The notes: generated from the letters alone by a model not told the origin. A DNA stretch of 64,000 bases from Roseateles hydrophilus (GCF_026712245.1 NZ_JAPPUY010000006.1:1-64000), one strand, 5' to 3'. Shown: positions 51,211-60,678, counted from the stretch's first letter. Made by a program: numbers and translations.

Positions 51211-51256
51211 CCGGCCGTCCGCGAAGAATGGTTCGCATCAGACTGAAGGAGTCGCG

Positions 51257-52705
51257 ATGGCGAACGACAAGGTCCCGGCAGCACCCGGGACGACATATGA
51301 GGACGGTCCGGTACGCGCGTTTGCGCTGGCGGCCGTGCTGTGGGGCGTGGTGGGCATGGCGGTCGGCGTGTTCATCGCCGCGCAGCTGGCCTGGCCGGAG
51401 TTGAACTTCGGCATTCCGTGGCTGAGCTACGGGCGGCTGCGGCCGCTGCACACCAATGCAGTGATCTTCGCGTTCGGCGGCTGCACGCTGTTCGCCACGT
51501 CTTACCACGTGGTTCAGCGCACCGGCCAGGTGGCGCTGTTCCTGCCCAAGCTGGCTTGGTTCACGTTCTGGGCCTGGCAGCTCGTCATCCTGCTGGCAGC
51601 CATCTCGCTGCCGCTGGGCTTCACCAGTGGCAAGGAGTACGCCGAGCTGGAGTGGCCCATCGACCTGCTGATCGCCGTCACCTGGGTGGCCTACGCGGTC
51701 GTCTTCTTCGGCACGGTCGGCACCCGCAAGATTCGCCACATCTACGTGGCCAACTGGTTCTTCGGCGCCTTCATCCTGGCCGTGGCGCTGCTGCACATCG
51801 TCAACAGCGCTGCCATCCCGGTGAGCCTGACCAAGAGCTACTCGGCCTACGCCGGTGTGCAGGACGCGATGGTGCAGTGGTGGTACGGCCATAACGCGGT
51901 CGGCTTCTTCCTGACCGCCGGCTTCCTGGGGATGATGTATTACTACATCCCCAAGCAGGCCGAGCGCCCGGTCTACAGCTACCGGCTGTCCATCGTCCAC
52001 TTCTGGGCGCTGATCTTCACCTACATGTGGGCAGGCCCGCACCACCTGCACTACACCGCGCTGCCCGACTGGGCGCAGAGCGTGGGCATGATCTTCAGCC
52101 TGGTGCTGCTGGCGCCCAGCTGGGGCGGCATGATCAACGGCGTCATGACGCTGTCGGGCGCCTGGCACAAGCTGCGTGACGACCCCATCCTGAAGTTCCT
52201 CATCGTGGCGCTGTCGTTCTACGGCATGTCCACCTTCGAGGGCCCGATGATGTCCATCAAGACGGTCAATGCGCTGTCGCACTACACCGACTGGACGGTG
52301 GGCCACGTGCACAGCGGTGCGCTGGGCTGGGTGGGCCTGATCTCCATGGGCTGCCTGTACCACCTGATCCCGCGCATGTACGGCCGCACGCAGATGTACT
52401 CCAAGAGCGCCATCGAGCTGCACTTCTGGATCGCGACGCTGGGCATCGTGCTCTACATCGCCGCGATGTGGATTGCCGGCGTCATGCAGGGCCTGATGTG
52501 GCGCGCGGTCAACCCCGACGGCACGCTGGTCTACACCTTCGTCGAGAGCGTCAAGGCCACCTGGCCGTTCTACGTGATCCGCCTTGTCGGCGGGCTGATG
52601 TACCTCGCGGGCATGGTGTTGATGGGCTGGAACGTCATCAAGACCGCGCAGGCCGGTCGTCCGCAGCCGGTGCGCATCCCCAGCGTCCAACTGGCCCACG
52701 CCTGA
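51257..52705 (+). CDS. ccoN: cbb3-type cytochrome c oxidase subunit I CcoN
   Basis: The catalytic haem-copper subunit of the high-affinity cbb3 oxidase, 482 residues with about twelve membrane spans. Haem and copper ligands are in [56 protein letters not shown] and [18 protein letters not shown]. The start has AAGGAG in front of the ATG. ccoO follows after 10 bp. The gene sits behind its own Fnr-type promoter, separate from ccoIS. Confidence 0.98.
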   Translation: MANDKVPAAPGTTYEDGPVRAFALAAVLWGVVGMAVGVFIAAQLAWPELNFGIPWLSYGRLRPLHTNAVIFAFGGCTLFATSYHVVQRTGQVALFLPKLAWFTFWAWQLVILLAAISLPLGFTSGKEYAELEWPIDLLIAVTWVAYAVVFFGTVGTRKIRHIYVANWFFGAFILAVALLHIVNSAAIPVSLTKSYSAYAGVQDAMVQWWYGHNAVGFFLTAGFLGMMYYYIPKQAERPVYSYRLSIVHFWALIFTYMWAGPHHLHYTALPDWAQSVGMIFSLVLLAPSWGGMINGVMTLSGAWHKLRDDPILKFLIVALSFYGMSTFEGPMMSIKTVNALSHYTDWTVGHVHSGALGWVGLISMGCLYHLIPRMYGRTQMYSKSAIELHFWIATLGIVLYIAAMWIAGVMQGLMWRAVNPDGTLVYTFVESVKATWPFYVIRLVGGLMYLAGMVLMGWNVIKTAQAGRPQPVRIPSVQLAHA

Positions 52706-52715
52706 AGGAATCCCT

Positions 52716-53339
52716 ATGAGCAATCACCCACAAGCTGTCACCGGCCACCAGCGCATCGAAACCAGCAACCTGCTGATGATCGTGCTGGTGCTGCTGACCG
52801 TGCTGGTCGGCGGCGTCGTCGAGATCGTGCCGCTGTTCTTCCAGCGTTCCACCACCCAGCCGGCCGAGGGCCTCAAGCCCTACACGGCGCTGCAGCTGGC
52901 CGGGCGCGACGTCTATCTGCGCGAGGGCTGCTACAACTGCCACTCGCAGATGATCCGCCCGCTCGCCGCCGAAACGCTGCGTTATGGCCATTACTCCACC
53001 GCGGGCGAGTTCGTCTGGGATCACCCCTTCCAGTGGGGCAGCAAGCGCACCGGCCCCGACCTGCATCGCGTGGGCGGCAAGTACAGCGACGACTGGCACC
53101 GCATCCACCTGATCAACCCGCGTGACCTGGTGCCCGAGTCCAACATGCCCGCCTACCCGTGGCTGGCCACGGCCCCGGTGGATGCCGCCGGCATGCCGGC
53201 GCGCCTGTCGGCGATGAAGCTGCTGGGCGTGCCTTACACCGATGCCGAGGTGCAGGCCTCGTCACAGGACGTGACCGGCAAGACCGAACTGGACGCGCTG
53301 GTGGCCTATCTGCAGGTGCTCGGCACCGCCAAGAAGTGA
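52716..53339 (+). CDS. ccoO: cbb3-type cytochrome c oxidase subunit II CcoO
   Basis: A 207-residue membrane-anchored monohaem cytochrome c of the cbb3 oxidase. The N-terminal membrane span is about residues 20-40, and the haem-binding motif is in [15 protein letters not shown] (CxxCH). The axial Met is probably in [10 protein letters not shown]. The conserved [26 protein letters not shown] stretch is present in pieces. It follows ccoN after 10 bp and is followed by ccoQ. Confidence 0.97.
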   Translation: MSNHPQAVTGHQRIETSNLLMIVLVLLTVLVGGVVEIVPLFFQRSTTQPAEGLKPYTALQLAGRDVYLREGCYNCHSQMIRPLAAETLRYGHYSTAGEFVWDHPFQWGSKRTGPDLHRVGGKYSDDWHRIHLINPRDLVPESNMPAYPWLATAPVDAAGMPARLSAMKLLGVPYTDAEVQASSQDVTGKTELDALVAYLQVLGTAKK

Positions 53340-53351
53340 AGGAGCCCGACC

Positions 53352-53483
53352 ATGGGCATCAACGAACTCCGCGTGGCCGTGACCCTGGTGTCGCTGGCCG
53401 TCTTCATCGGCATCGTGGTCTGGGCCTGGCGCGGCCGCTTCGATGCTGCATCCCGTCTGCCGTTTGAAGGAGGGGAGCAATGA
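53352..53483 (+). CDS. ccoQ: cbb3 oxidase small subunit CcoQ
   Basis: A 43-residue protein. One membrane span (about 8-26, VAVTLVSLAVFIGIVVWAW) is followed by RGRFDAASRLPFEGGEQ. CcoQ stabilises the cbb3 complex. The size and place between ccoO and ccoP are as in other betaproteobacteria. Its stop overlaps the ccoP start (ATGA). It is below the size limit of usual gene finders. Confidence 0.9.
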   Translation: MGINELRVAVTLVSLAVFIGIVVWAWRGRFDAASRLPFEGGEQ

Positions 53484-54397
53484 GCGATTTCTTCAGCAGC
53501 GGCTGGTCGATCTTCATCGCCGCCGCCACCGTGGGCGGCCTGATCGCCTGCGTGGTGCTGCTCATCATCGCCAGCCGCCGGCAGGTGATGGCGTCCGACA
53601 ACACCACCGGCCACGTGTGGGATGAGGACCTGCGCGAACTGAACAACCCGCTGCCCATGTGGTGGATGGGCCTGTTCGTGCTGACCATCATCTTCGCCGG
53701 CATCTACCTGGCGCTCTACCCGGGCCTGGGCAGCGAAGCCGGCAAGCTGGGCTGGACCAGCCTGGGCGAGCATGCCGCCGACACGGCCCAGTCGCGCGCC
53801 ACGATGGCGCCGGTCTACGCCGCGTTTGCCGACAAGACGCCCGAGCAGCTGGCCAAGGACCCGCAGGCCCACGGCATCGGCGAGCGCCTGTTTGCCAACA
53901 ACTGCGCGCAGTGCCACGGCGCCGACGCCAAGGGCAGCAAGGGCTTCCCCAACCTGACCGACCGCGACTGGCTGTGGGGCGGCGAGTTCGACGCCATCAC
54001 CCAGACCATCGCGCAAGGCCGCAACGGCATGATGCCGCCCATGGCCGCCGCGGTGGGCACCAGCGAAGACGTGCGCAACGTCGCGCACTACGTAATGTCG
54101 CTGTCCGGCAGCGCCCACAACCCGCTGTATGCGCAGCTGGGCAAGCCCAAGTTCACGGCCTGCGCGGCCTGCCACGGCGTGGGCGGCAAGGGCAACCCGG
54201 CGCTGGGCGCACCCAACCTGTCCGACAAGGTGTGGCTGCATGGCTGGGGTGAGGCCGCCATCGTTGCGATGGTCAACAGTGGCAAGCACAACGTCATGCC
54301 CGCCCACGGCGAGCGCCTGACGCCGGAGCAGATCCGCGTGCTGGCGGCCTACGTCTGGAGCCTGTCGCAGTCGCAGGACGTTGCTGCCGCCCGCTGA
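53480..54397 (+). CDS. ccoP: cbb3-type cytochrome c oxidase subunit III CcoP
   Basis: A 305-residue dihaem cytochrome c of the cbb3 oxidase. Two membrane segments (about 10-30 and 60-80) precede two haem domains, with CxxCH in NNCAQCHGADAKGSKGF and ACAACHGVGGKGNPAL. Axial Met residues lie in NGMMPPMAAAVG and HNVMPAHGERL. The first haem domain has WGGEFDAITQTIAQGR. It begins within the ccoQ stop and ends 4 bp before ccoG, so the oxidase subunits form one operon. Confidence 0.97.
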   Translation: MSDFFSSGWSIFIAAATVGGLIACVVLLIIASRRQVMASDNTTGHVWDEDLRELNNPLPMWWMGLFVLTIIFAGIYLALYPGLGSEAGKLGWTSLGEHAADTAQSRATMAPVYAAFADKTPEQLAKDPQAHGIGERLFANNCAQCHGADAKGSKGFPNLTDRDWLWGGEFDAITQTIAQGRNGMMPPMAAAVGTSEDVRNVAHYVMSLSGSAHNPLYAQLGKPKFTACAACHGVGGKGNPALGAPNLSDKVWLHGWGEAAIVAMVNSGKHNVMPAHGERLTPEQIRVLAAYVWSLSQSQDVAAAR

Positions 54398-54401
54398 TCC
54401 C

Positions 54402-55832
54402 ATGAGCTCTCCCGCCGCGCCCGGCCCGGGCGACGCCACCCAGGTCATCCGGCTCTACCGGTCGGAGGACAAGATCCAGCCGCGTTCGGTGGATGGCTTC
54501 TACGCGCGCTGGCGCTGGGCCATCGTCGCGCTGACGCAGCTGGTCTTCTACGGTCTGCCCTGGCTGGGCTGGGGTGACCGGCCCGCGGTGCTCTTCGACC
54601 TGGAGGCGCGGCGTTTCTACGTCTTCGCGCTGGTGCTCTATCCGCAGGACTTCGTGTACCTCACGGCCCTGCTGATGATCTCGGCCTACGCGCTGTTCCT
54701 GTTCACCGCGGTGGCCGGCCGGCTGTGGTGCGGCTACGCCTGCCCGCAGACCGTCTACACCGAGATCTTCATGAAGGTGGAGCGTTGGTTCGAGGGCGAC
54801 CGCAACGCGCGGCTCAAGCTCGACAAGGCGCCGTGGTCCCTGAACAAACTCTGGCGCAAGAGCGGCAAGCAGGCCGTGTGGATCGCCATCGGCCTGTGGA
54901 CCGGCTTCACCTTCGTCGGCTACTTCACGCCCATCCGCACGCTGGGCGCCGAGGTGCTGGCGCTGGGCCTGGGCCCGTGGGAGACCTTCTGGGTGCTGTT
55001 CTACGGCTTTGCCACCTACGGCAATGCCGGCTACATGCGCGAGCAGGTCTGCAAGTACATGTGCCCGTATGCGCGCTTCCAGAGCGCGATGTTCGACCGC
55101 GACACGCTCATCGTCAGCTACGACCCCGTGCGCGGCGAGCCGCGCGGCAACAACGCCAAACGCAAGAAGGGCGACGAGCGCACGGCCGCGCTGGGCGACT
55201 GCATCGACTGCGGCCTGTGCGTGCAGGTCTGCCCCACCGGCATCGACATCCGCGACGGCCTGCAGTACGAATGCATCGGCTGCGCCGCCTGCGTGGATGT
55301 CTGCAACGGTGTGATGGACAAGATGGGCACGCCGCGCGGCCTGGTGCGCTACGACACCGAGAACGGCCTGGAGCAGCGGCTGGAAGGCGCGCAGCGCTGG
55401 CGCCGCGTGCTGCGCCCACGCGTGCTGATCTATGGCGGCGTGTTGCTGCTGATCTGCACCGCGCTGCTGTGGAGCCTGTTGTCGCGTCACAGCTTCCGGG
55501 TCGACATCGTCCGCGACCGCGCCTCGCTGGCGCGGCTGGTGGAGGACGGCTGGGTCGAGAACGTCTACCGCCTGCAGATCATGAACGCCACCGAGGCGCC
55601 GCAGCGCTACCGCCTGGAGGCCGACGGCCTGCCAGGGCTGGTGCTGAGCCAGGCCACCACGGTTGACATCGGCCCGGCCGAGGCGCGGTGGGTGGCGGTC
55701 GGCCTGCGCCTGCCGCCCGAGATCGCCCAGGGCCTGAAGTCCGGCGCGCACCCGGTGCACTGGCGTGTCGTTCGCCTCGGCGACGCGGCCGAGGCCGTGA
55801 ACGAGAAATCCACTTTCGTCGTGCCGCGTTGA
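54402..55832 (+). CDS. ccoG: cbb3 oxidase accessory protein CcoG (FixG-like)
   Basis: A 476-residue membrane protein with two 4Fe-4S ferredoxin-type motifs (CIDCGLCVQVCPTGIDIR and ECIGCAACVDVC). Several membrane spans lie ahead of them and one after. The C-terminal domain is beta-rich, and GRLWCGYACPQTVYTEIFMK is typical. CcoG is thought to reduce Cu(II) to Cu(I) for oxidase assembly. The ATG at 54402 is used; an earlier start at 54381 lies within ccoP. It follows ccoP closely. Confidence 0.95.
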   Translation: MSSPAAPGPGDATQVIRLYRSEDKIQPRSVDGFYARWRWAIVALTQLVFYGLPWLGWGDRPAVLFDLEARRFYVFALVLYPQDFVYLTALLMISAYALFLFTAVAGRLWCGYACPQTVYTEIFMKVERWFEGDRNARLKLDKAPWSLNKLWRKSGKQAVWIAIGLWTGFTFVGYFTPIRTLGAEVLALGLGPWETFWVLFYGFATYGNAGYMREQVCKYMCPYARFQSAMFDRDTLIVSYDPVRGEPRGNNAKRKKGDERTAALGDCIDCGLCVQVCPTGIDIRDGLQYECIGCAACVDVCNGVMDKMGTPRGLVRYDTENGLEQRLEGAQRWRRVLRPRVLIYGGVLLLICTALLWSLLSRHSFRVDIVRDRASLARLVEDGWVENVYRLQIMNATEAPQRYRLEADGLPGLVLSQATTVDIGPAEARWVAVGLRLPPEIAQGLKSGAHPVHWRVVRLGDAAEAVNEKSTFVVPR

Positions 55833-55848
55833 CGGCAGGGAGACCCCG

Positions 55849-56115
55849 ATGTCTGCATCCAACTCCGCATCCGCCTGGCGCCAGCCCATGGTCTGGCTGG
55901 TGGCCGGCGGTCCGGCCGCGGTGGTCGTGGCCAGCTTCATCACGCTGGCGCTGGCCATCCGCCACCCCGACCCGCCGCTGCAACTGCACGTCAGCGCCCC
56001 GGCCGCCGCCGAGGGCGGCGACGCTGCCGACCCGCGCGCCAACGCCGGTGACCCCGTGCCCGCGATGATGGGCCGCAACCACGCCGCCACCGGCGCCCCC
56101 GGAGCCCGGCGGTGA
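55849..56115 (+). CDS. FixH/CcoH-like small membrane protein
   Basis: An 88-residue protein with one membrane span (about 15-36, MVWLVAGGPAAVVVASFITLALA) and a hydrophilic C-terminus. It has the place of the FixH/CcoH protein behind CcoG, but is much shorter than rhizobial FixH and has no FixH domain. Short versions like it sit in cbb3 loci of other betaproteobacteria. Role in assembly is inferred from position. Its stop overlaps the next start (GTGA). Confidence 0.75.
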   Translation: MSASNSASAWRQPMVWLVAGGPAAVVVASFITLALAIRHPDPPLQLHVSAPAAAEGGDAADPRANAGDPVPAMMGRNHAATGAPGARR

Positions 56116-56405
56116 CGGGCGCCCCCGGGCCGTCGCGTGTCGCGCGGTTCGCGATGGCCGTGGCCTGGGCGTCGTTTCTGGCGGCCGGGGTGATGGAGGC
56201 GCTGGTGTTCTCCGTCGTCGACCCGCAGGATCTGCGCTGGTTTGGCGGGGCGCCGGTGGATCTGTCGCCCCAGGCCGTCTACACGCTGAGCTTCCTGATC
56301 TTCTGGGGCGTCATCGCCGTCGGCGCCAGCCTCGCGCTACTGCTGGTCACGCTGCCGGAGGACGGTCGCCGCCCGCCACGTCACGCGCCGGGCTGGCCGC
56401 GCTGA
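56112..56405 (+). CDS. small membrane protein, cbb3 locus, unknown function
   Basis: A 97-residue protein with two membrane spans (about 14-33 and 55-80). I do not recognise the family. It starts at a GTG overlapping the FixH-like stop by four bases, so it is translated with the cbb3 accessory genes. The last 59 bases overlap the 3' end of the convergent NADH dehydrogenase gene. Its C-terminus is basic and Pro-rich (EDGRRPPRHAPGWPR). The real end is certain; its function is not. Confidence 0.7.
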   Translation: MTGAPGPSRVARFAMAVAWASFLAAGVMEALVFSVVDPQDLRWFGGAPVDLSPQAVYTLSFLIFWGVIAVGASLALLLVTLPEDGRRPPRHAPGWPR

Positions 56406-57711
56406 GCGCAGCCGGCATGCCGCCGGGCACGACGCGCGCGCCGCGGTCATAGGTCCAGTAGGCCCAGGCCCAGTCGAGCAGCACGACGAAGCGGTTGCGG
56501 AAGCCGATCAGGAAGTACACGTGGGCGAACAGCCAGAACAGCCACGCGAAGTAGCCTGAGAAGCGCAACGCGCCGGCCGGCGTGCCCAGGTCCACCACGG
56601 CGCTGTGGCGGCCGATGGTGGCGAGGTTGCCGTAGTCCGCGTAGCGGAAGGCCTGCGTGGCTTCGCCGCGCAGCTGCCGACGGATGTTGGCGGCCGCACA
56701 GCGGCCCATCTGCTTGGCGCCGGGCGACACCCCCGGCACCGGCCGCGGCTCGCGCCCCGGCACATGGCTGTGCGCGGCGGCCAGGTCGCCGATGACCTGG
56801 ATGCGCGGGTGGCCCGGCAGGCTCAGGTCGGGCGCGACGACGACGCGCCCGGCGCGGTCCAGCGCGCAGTCGGCGGTCTCGGCCAGCACCCGGCCCAGCG
56901 GCGACGCCGCCACACCGGCCGCCCACAGCACGCAGCGGCTGGGCAGGCGCTGCGGCCCGTCGGCCGTGCCCAGGTCCAGCCCCTGCGCATCGATGCCGGT
57001 CACGCGGGTGTTCAGCCGCACCTCCACGCCCAGCGCCGCCAGCTGCTCGCGGGCGCGCTCGCTGAGGCGCTCGGGCATGCTGGCCAGCACGCGCGGGCCG
57101 CCTTCCACGAGCAGGATGCGGGCCTGGCGCGGGTCGATGCGGCGGAACTCGCCGGGCAGCGTGTGGCGGGCGATCTCGGCCAGCGTGCCGGCCAGCTCCA
57201 CGCCCGTGGGCCCGGCGCCGACGACGACGAACTGCAGCCAGGCCGCGCGCCGCGCCGGGTCGTCCTCGCGCTCGGCCGCCTCGAAGGCCCCTAGCACGCG
57301 ACGGCGGATCTCGAACGCATCGTCCAGCGTCTTCAGGCCCGGCGCAAAGGCGGCCCATTCGTCGCGCCCGAAGTAGCTGTGCGTGGCGCCGGCAGCGACG
57401 ATGAGGTGGTCCCAGCGCAGCCGGGCGCCGTCCTTCAGCGTCGCGATGCGCGCCTGCGCGTCGATGGCGATGACTTCGCCCAGCAGCGTCGTCACGTTGC
57501 GCTGGCGCCGGAACAGCTGGCGGATGGGCGCTGCGATCGACGGCGCGGACAGCCCGGCCGTCGCCACCTGGTAGAGCAGGGGCTGGAAGAGGTGGTGATT
57601 GGTCTTGTCGACGACGGTGATGTCGACATCGGCACCGCGGGAGCCGCAAAGGGCGCGGGCCGCCTCCAGGCCGCCGAAGCCGCAGCCGACGATGAGCACG
57701 TGAGGACGCAT
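56347..57711 (-). CDS. type II NADH dehydrogenase (NDH-2 family)
   Basis: A 454-residue FAD-containing, non-proton-pumping NADH:quinone oxidoreductase. Seen are the FAD motif VLIVGCGFGGLEAARAL, VDKTNHHLFQPLLYQVATAGLS, the NADH-binding VVVGAGPTGVELAGTLAEI, and near the C-terminus GDLAAAHSHVPG and AWLFWLFAHVYFLIGF, a membrane-binding stretch. It may feed electrons to quinone in the microaerobic chain. Its 3' end overlaps the small membrane protein gene on the other strand. The start codon is clear, 76 bases after fnr stops. Confidence 0.9.
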   Translation of the reverse strand: MRPHVLIVGCGFGGLEAARALCGSRGADVDITVVDKTNHHLFQPLLYQVATAGLSAPSIAAPIRQLFRRQRNVTTLLGEVIAIDAQARIATLKDGARLRWDHLIVAAGATHSYFGRDEWAAFAPGLKTLDDAFEIRRRVLGAFEAAEREDDPARRAAWLQFVVVGAGPTGVELAGTLAEIARHTLPGEFRRIDPRQARILLVEGGPRVLASMPERLSERAREQLAALGVEVRLNTRVTGIDAQGLDLGTADGPQRLPSRCVLWAAGVAASPLGRVLAETADCALDRAGRVVVAPDLSLPGHPRIQVIGDLAAAHSHVPGREPRPVPGVSPGAKQMGRCAAANIRRQLRGEATQAFRYADYGNLATIGRHSAVVDLGTPAGALRFSGYFAWLFWLFAHVYFLIGFRNRFVVLLDWAWAYWTYDRGARVVPGGMPAALSAASPARDVAGGDRPPAA

Positions 57712-57787
57712 GCCGTCATCCTAGGCCGTCCGCCGCGTGGCGCGGCGCCGGCGCGCGATGGCCCAGCGAGGCGCTGGGGCGCTGCGC

Positions 57788-58549
57788 TCAGCAGGGGCTG
57801 TTGTTCACCAGGGCCTGCAGACCGGCGAGGTCGAGGATGCGCAGCTGGCGCTGCTTGACCTCCATCAGCCCCTCGTCCTGGAAGCGCGAGAAGGTGCGGC
57901 TCACCGTCTCCAGCTTCAGGCCCAGGTAGCTGCCGATCTCTTCGCGCGTCATGCGCAGCACCAGGCTGGAGCTGGAGAAGCCGCGGGCGTGCAGCCGCTG
58001 CGTCAGGTTCAGCAGAAAGGCGGCCAGCCGCTCCTCGGCGCGCATATTGCCCAGCAGCAGCATCACGCCGTGGTCGCGCACGATCTCGCGGCTCATGATC
58101 TTGTGGAACTGGTGCTGCAGCACACTGAACTCGCGTGACAGCCCTTCCAGCTGCGCGTAGGGGATCACGCAGACGGACGAGTCCTCCAGCGCCACGGCGT
58201 CGCAGCTGTGGCGGTCGCTGCTGATCCCGTCCAGCCCCAGCAGCTCGCCGGCCATCTGGAAGCCGGTCACCTGGTCGCGCCCGTCCTCGCTGCCCACGCA
58301 GGTCTTGAAGAAGCCGGTGCGCACCGCGTACAGCGCCTCGAAGCGCTCGCCGTTGTGGAACAGGTGCTCGCCGCGCGGCACCGTGCGGCGCTGGGCCACC
58401 AGGCCGTCGAGCTTCTGCAACTCGCCCGAGTTCAGGCCCACCGGCAGGCACAGCTCGCGCAGGTTGCAGCTGGCGCAGGCGACCTTGAGGGGTTCGAGCG
58501 AGGCGTTGGCGGCGGGGGCCGACGGCGCGGCGTTGAGGTTCACGCTCAT
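57788..58549 (-). CDS. fnr: oxygen-responsive transcription factor Fnr
   Basis: A 253-residue CRP/FNR regulator that senses oxygen by a 4Fe-4S cluster. Counting from the start at 58549, Cys25, Cys28, Cys34 and Cys127 have exactly the spacing of E. coli FNR. The recognition helix LKLETVSRTFSRF has the E..SR residues (Glu214, Ser217, Arg218) that read TTGAT half-sites. The start codon is uncertain: ATGs at 58573 and 58582 are also in frame. The Fnr box at 58609-58622 and the hexamer AAGAAT (58586-58581) suggest transcription begins near 58574, which favours 58549. It lies between ndh and hemN. Confidence 0.93.
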   Translation of the reverse strand: MSVNLNAAPSAPAANASLEPLKVACASCNLRELCLPVGLNSGELQKLDGLVAQRRTVPRGEHLFHNGERFEALYAVRTGFFKTCVGSEDGRDQVTGFQMAGELLGLDGISSDRHSCDAVALEDSSVCVIPYAQLEGLSREFSVLQHQFHKIMSREIVRDHGVMLLLGNMRAEERLAAFLLNLTQRLHARGFSSSSLVLRMTREEIGSYLGLKLETVSRTFSRFQDEGLMEVKQRQLRILDLAGLQALVNNSPC

Positions 58550-58608
58550 CGGGTGGGGCAGGGTCGTCAACATGACAGGCATTCTTTGCCACGCCACCGG
58601 CGTAGGCC

Positions 58609-58622
58609 TTGACATGCATCAA
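58609..58622. promoter_or_regulatory. Fnr box between fnr and hemN
   Basis: TTGACATGCATCAA matches the Fnr consensus at 9 of 10 positions. On the minus strand it is 22 bases from AAGAAT, as in front of ccoN, so Fnr probably controls its own gene as a class II site. For hemN the same site would put transcription start at the ATG. Confidence 0.8.
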
Positions 58623-58656
58623 GGCCTGGGCAACGCGGCATCGGCACAGTGTCGGC

Positions 58657-60048
58657 ATGGCTGCTGTGACCGAATGCCCTCCCCAACTCGAGCTTGCCGA
58701 CCTGCTGCGCCGCCACGACGTCTCAGGCCCGCGCTACACGTCCTACCCGACCGCCGACCGCTTTGTTGAGGCCTACCAGGGGCCGCAGCACCTGCAGGCG
58801 CTGCGGCAGCGCGGCACGGCCCAGCCGCTGTCGGTGTACGTGCACATCCCGTTCTGCGAGCAGCTCTGCTACTACTGCGCCTGCAACAAGATCATCACCA
58901 AGCACCACGAGCGTGCCGCGCCCTACCTGGACACGCTGACGCGCGAGATGGATCTCGTCGCCGGTGCGCTGGGCGGCCCGGCGCCGGTGTCGCAGCTGCA
59001 CCTGGGCGGTGGCTCGCCGACCTTCCTGTCCGATGCCGAACTGGGTGAGCTGATGGCGCGGCTGCGCCAGCGCTTCAAGCTGCTGCCGGGCGCCGAGCTG
59101 TCCATCGAGGTGGATCCGCGCACGGTCGACCTGACCCGGCTGACCCACCTGCGCGGGCTGGGCTTCAACCGCCTGTCCTTCGGCGTGCAGGACTTCGACA
59201 CCGCCGTGCAGAAGGCCGTGCATCGCGTGCAGCCGCTGGCGCAGGTGGCCGCGCTGATGCAACACGCCCGCGAGCTGGGCTTCTCGTCCACCAACGTGGA
59301 CCTGATCTACGGCTTGCCGCTGCAGACGCCGGCCAGCTTCGCCCGCACCATCGCGCAGGTGGCCGAGCTGCGGCCGGACCGCATCGCGATGTACGCCTAC
59401 GCCCACCTGCCGCAGCGCTTCAAGCCGCAGCGCCGCATCGCGGCCGAGCTGCTGCCGCCGGCCGGCGACAAGCTGGCCATGCTGTCGGGCGCCATCAGCG
59501 CACTGCTGGGCGAGGGCTACGACTACATCGGCATGGACCACTTCGCGCTGCCCGACGACCCGCTGGCCGTCGCCAAGCGGCAGGGCCTGCTGCACCGCGG
59601 CTTTCAGGGCTACTCCACGCAGCCGGACTGCGACCTCGTGGGCCTGGGCGTGTCGTCCATCAGCCGCGTGGGCGCGACCTATGCGCAGAACGCCAAGACG
59701 CTGGAGGAGTACGAGGACGCGCTGAACCAGCAGCAGCTGCCCGTGCAGCGTGGCCTGGCGCTGAACCGCGACGACCTGCTGCGCCGCGCCGTCATCATGG
59801 CGCTGATGTGCCAGGGGCGCGTGGAGTTCGAGTCCATCGCGGCGTCCTACCTCGTCGACGTGCCGAGCTACTTCGCGTCCGAGCTGACGCGCCTCGCGCC
59901 GATGGCCGCACAGGGCCTGGTGTCGCTGGAGCCGGGGGCCATCCAGGTCACGCCGCTGGGCTGGTACTTCGTGCGCGCCGTGGCGGCCGTGTTCGACCGC
60001 CACCTGCAGGCCGACGCGAGCCGCGAGCGCTTCTCCAAGATCATCTGA
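58657..60048 (+). CDS. hemN: oxygen-independent coproporphyrinogen III oxidase HemN
   Basis: HemN makes protoporphyrinogen for haem when oxygen is scarce. The 463-residue protein has PRYTSYPTADRF at the start, the radical SAM cysteines in PFCEQLCYYCACNKI (the CxxxCxxCxC form of true HemN), GGGSPTFL, EVDPRTVDL, RLSFGVQDFD and the C-terminal KRQGLLHRGFQGYSTQPDCD. The ATG at 58657 is preferred over a TTG at 58609. The gene is next to fnr and behind the Fnr box. SafE-like gene starts 9 bp downstream. Confidence 0.96.
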   Translation: MAAVTECPPQLELADLLRRHDVSGPRYTSYPTADRFVEAYQGPQHLQALRQRGTAQPLSVYVHIPFCEQLCYYCACNKIITKHHERAAPYLDTLTREMDLVAGALGGPAPVSQLHLGGGSPTFLSDAELGELMARLRQRFKLLPGAELSIEVDPRTVDLTRLTHLRGLGFNRLSFGVQDFDTAVQKAVHRVQPLAQVAALMQHARELGFSSTNVDLIYGLPLQTPASFARTIAQVAELRPDRIAMYAYAHLPQRFKPQRRIAAELLPPAGDKLAMLSGAISALLGEGYDYIGMDHFALPDDPLAVAKRQGLLHRGFQGYSTQPDCDLVGLGVSSISRVGATYAQNAKTLEEYEDALNQQQLPVQRGLALNRDDLLRRAVIMALMCQGRVEFESIAASYLVDVPSYFASELTRLAPMAAQGLVSLEPGAIQVTPLGWYFVRAVAAVFDRHLQADASRERFSKII

Positions 60049-60057
60049 GCCACGCCC

Positions 60058-60678
60058 GTGGACACCGCCCTCATCCTGTCCGTCGCGCTGCTCGGGCTGG
60101 CGGGCATGCCGCATTGCGCCGCCATGTGCAGCGCGCCGTGCGCGCTGGCGGGCGGGCGCCGCCCGTTCAAGCTGCTGGCCGGGCGCGTGCTGGGCTATGC
60201 GGCCGGCGGCGCGGCGGCGGCGGCCTCGGCCCAGTTGCTGGCCCAGGCCACGCAAGGCATCACGCTGCTGCAGCCGGCCTGGGCGCTGCTGCAGGCGGCG
60301 CTGCTGCTGTTCGGGCTGCTGCTGCTGGTGCGAGGCCGCATGCCGGCCTGGCTGGGCAGCATCCGCTGGCGGCCGCAGCCGCGCCATGCGCTCGTGACCG
60401 GTGTGGCCTGGGTGCTGATGCCCTGTGGGCTGCTGCAGGGCGCGCTGCTGATGGCCAGCCTCACCGGCTCGGCGCTGAGCGGCGGCGTCGCGATGGCCGG
60501 CTTCGCACTGGCCAGCACGCCGGGCCTGCTGCTGGGGCCGCTGTGGCGCGCCCGGCTGCTCAAGCGCGGCGCTGACGGCGATGTGCTGGCGCTGCGCCTG
60601 GCCGGGTTGACGCTGGCCATCGGCGCCGGCTGGGGGCTGGCGCATGGCGTGTGGCAGCGCGTCATGCTGGCCTGCTGA
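60058..60678 (+). CDS. TauE/SafE-family membrane protein near cbb3 locus
   Basis: A 206-residue inner-membrane protein with about six hydrophobic segments. It starts with a GTG and the stretch [21 protein letters not shown], typical of TauE/SafE-type proteins in cbb3 and copper loci (the MPHCxxMC motif may handle copper). Later parts are [19 protein letters not shown] and [15 protein letters not shown] copper-handling role for oxidase assembly is inferred. It is 9 bp behind hemN. Confidence 0.8.
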   Translation: MDTALILSVALLGLAGMPHCAAMCSAPCALAGGRRPFKLLAGRVLGYAAGGAAAAASAQLLAQATQGITLLQPAWALLQAALLLFGLLLLVRGRMPAWLGSIRWRPQPRHALVTGVAWVLMPCGLLQGALLMASLTGSALSGGVAMAGFALASTPGLLLGPLWRARLLKRGADGDVLALRLAGLTLAIGAGWGLAHGVWQRVMLAC

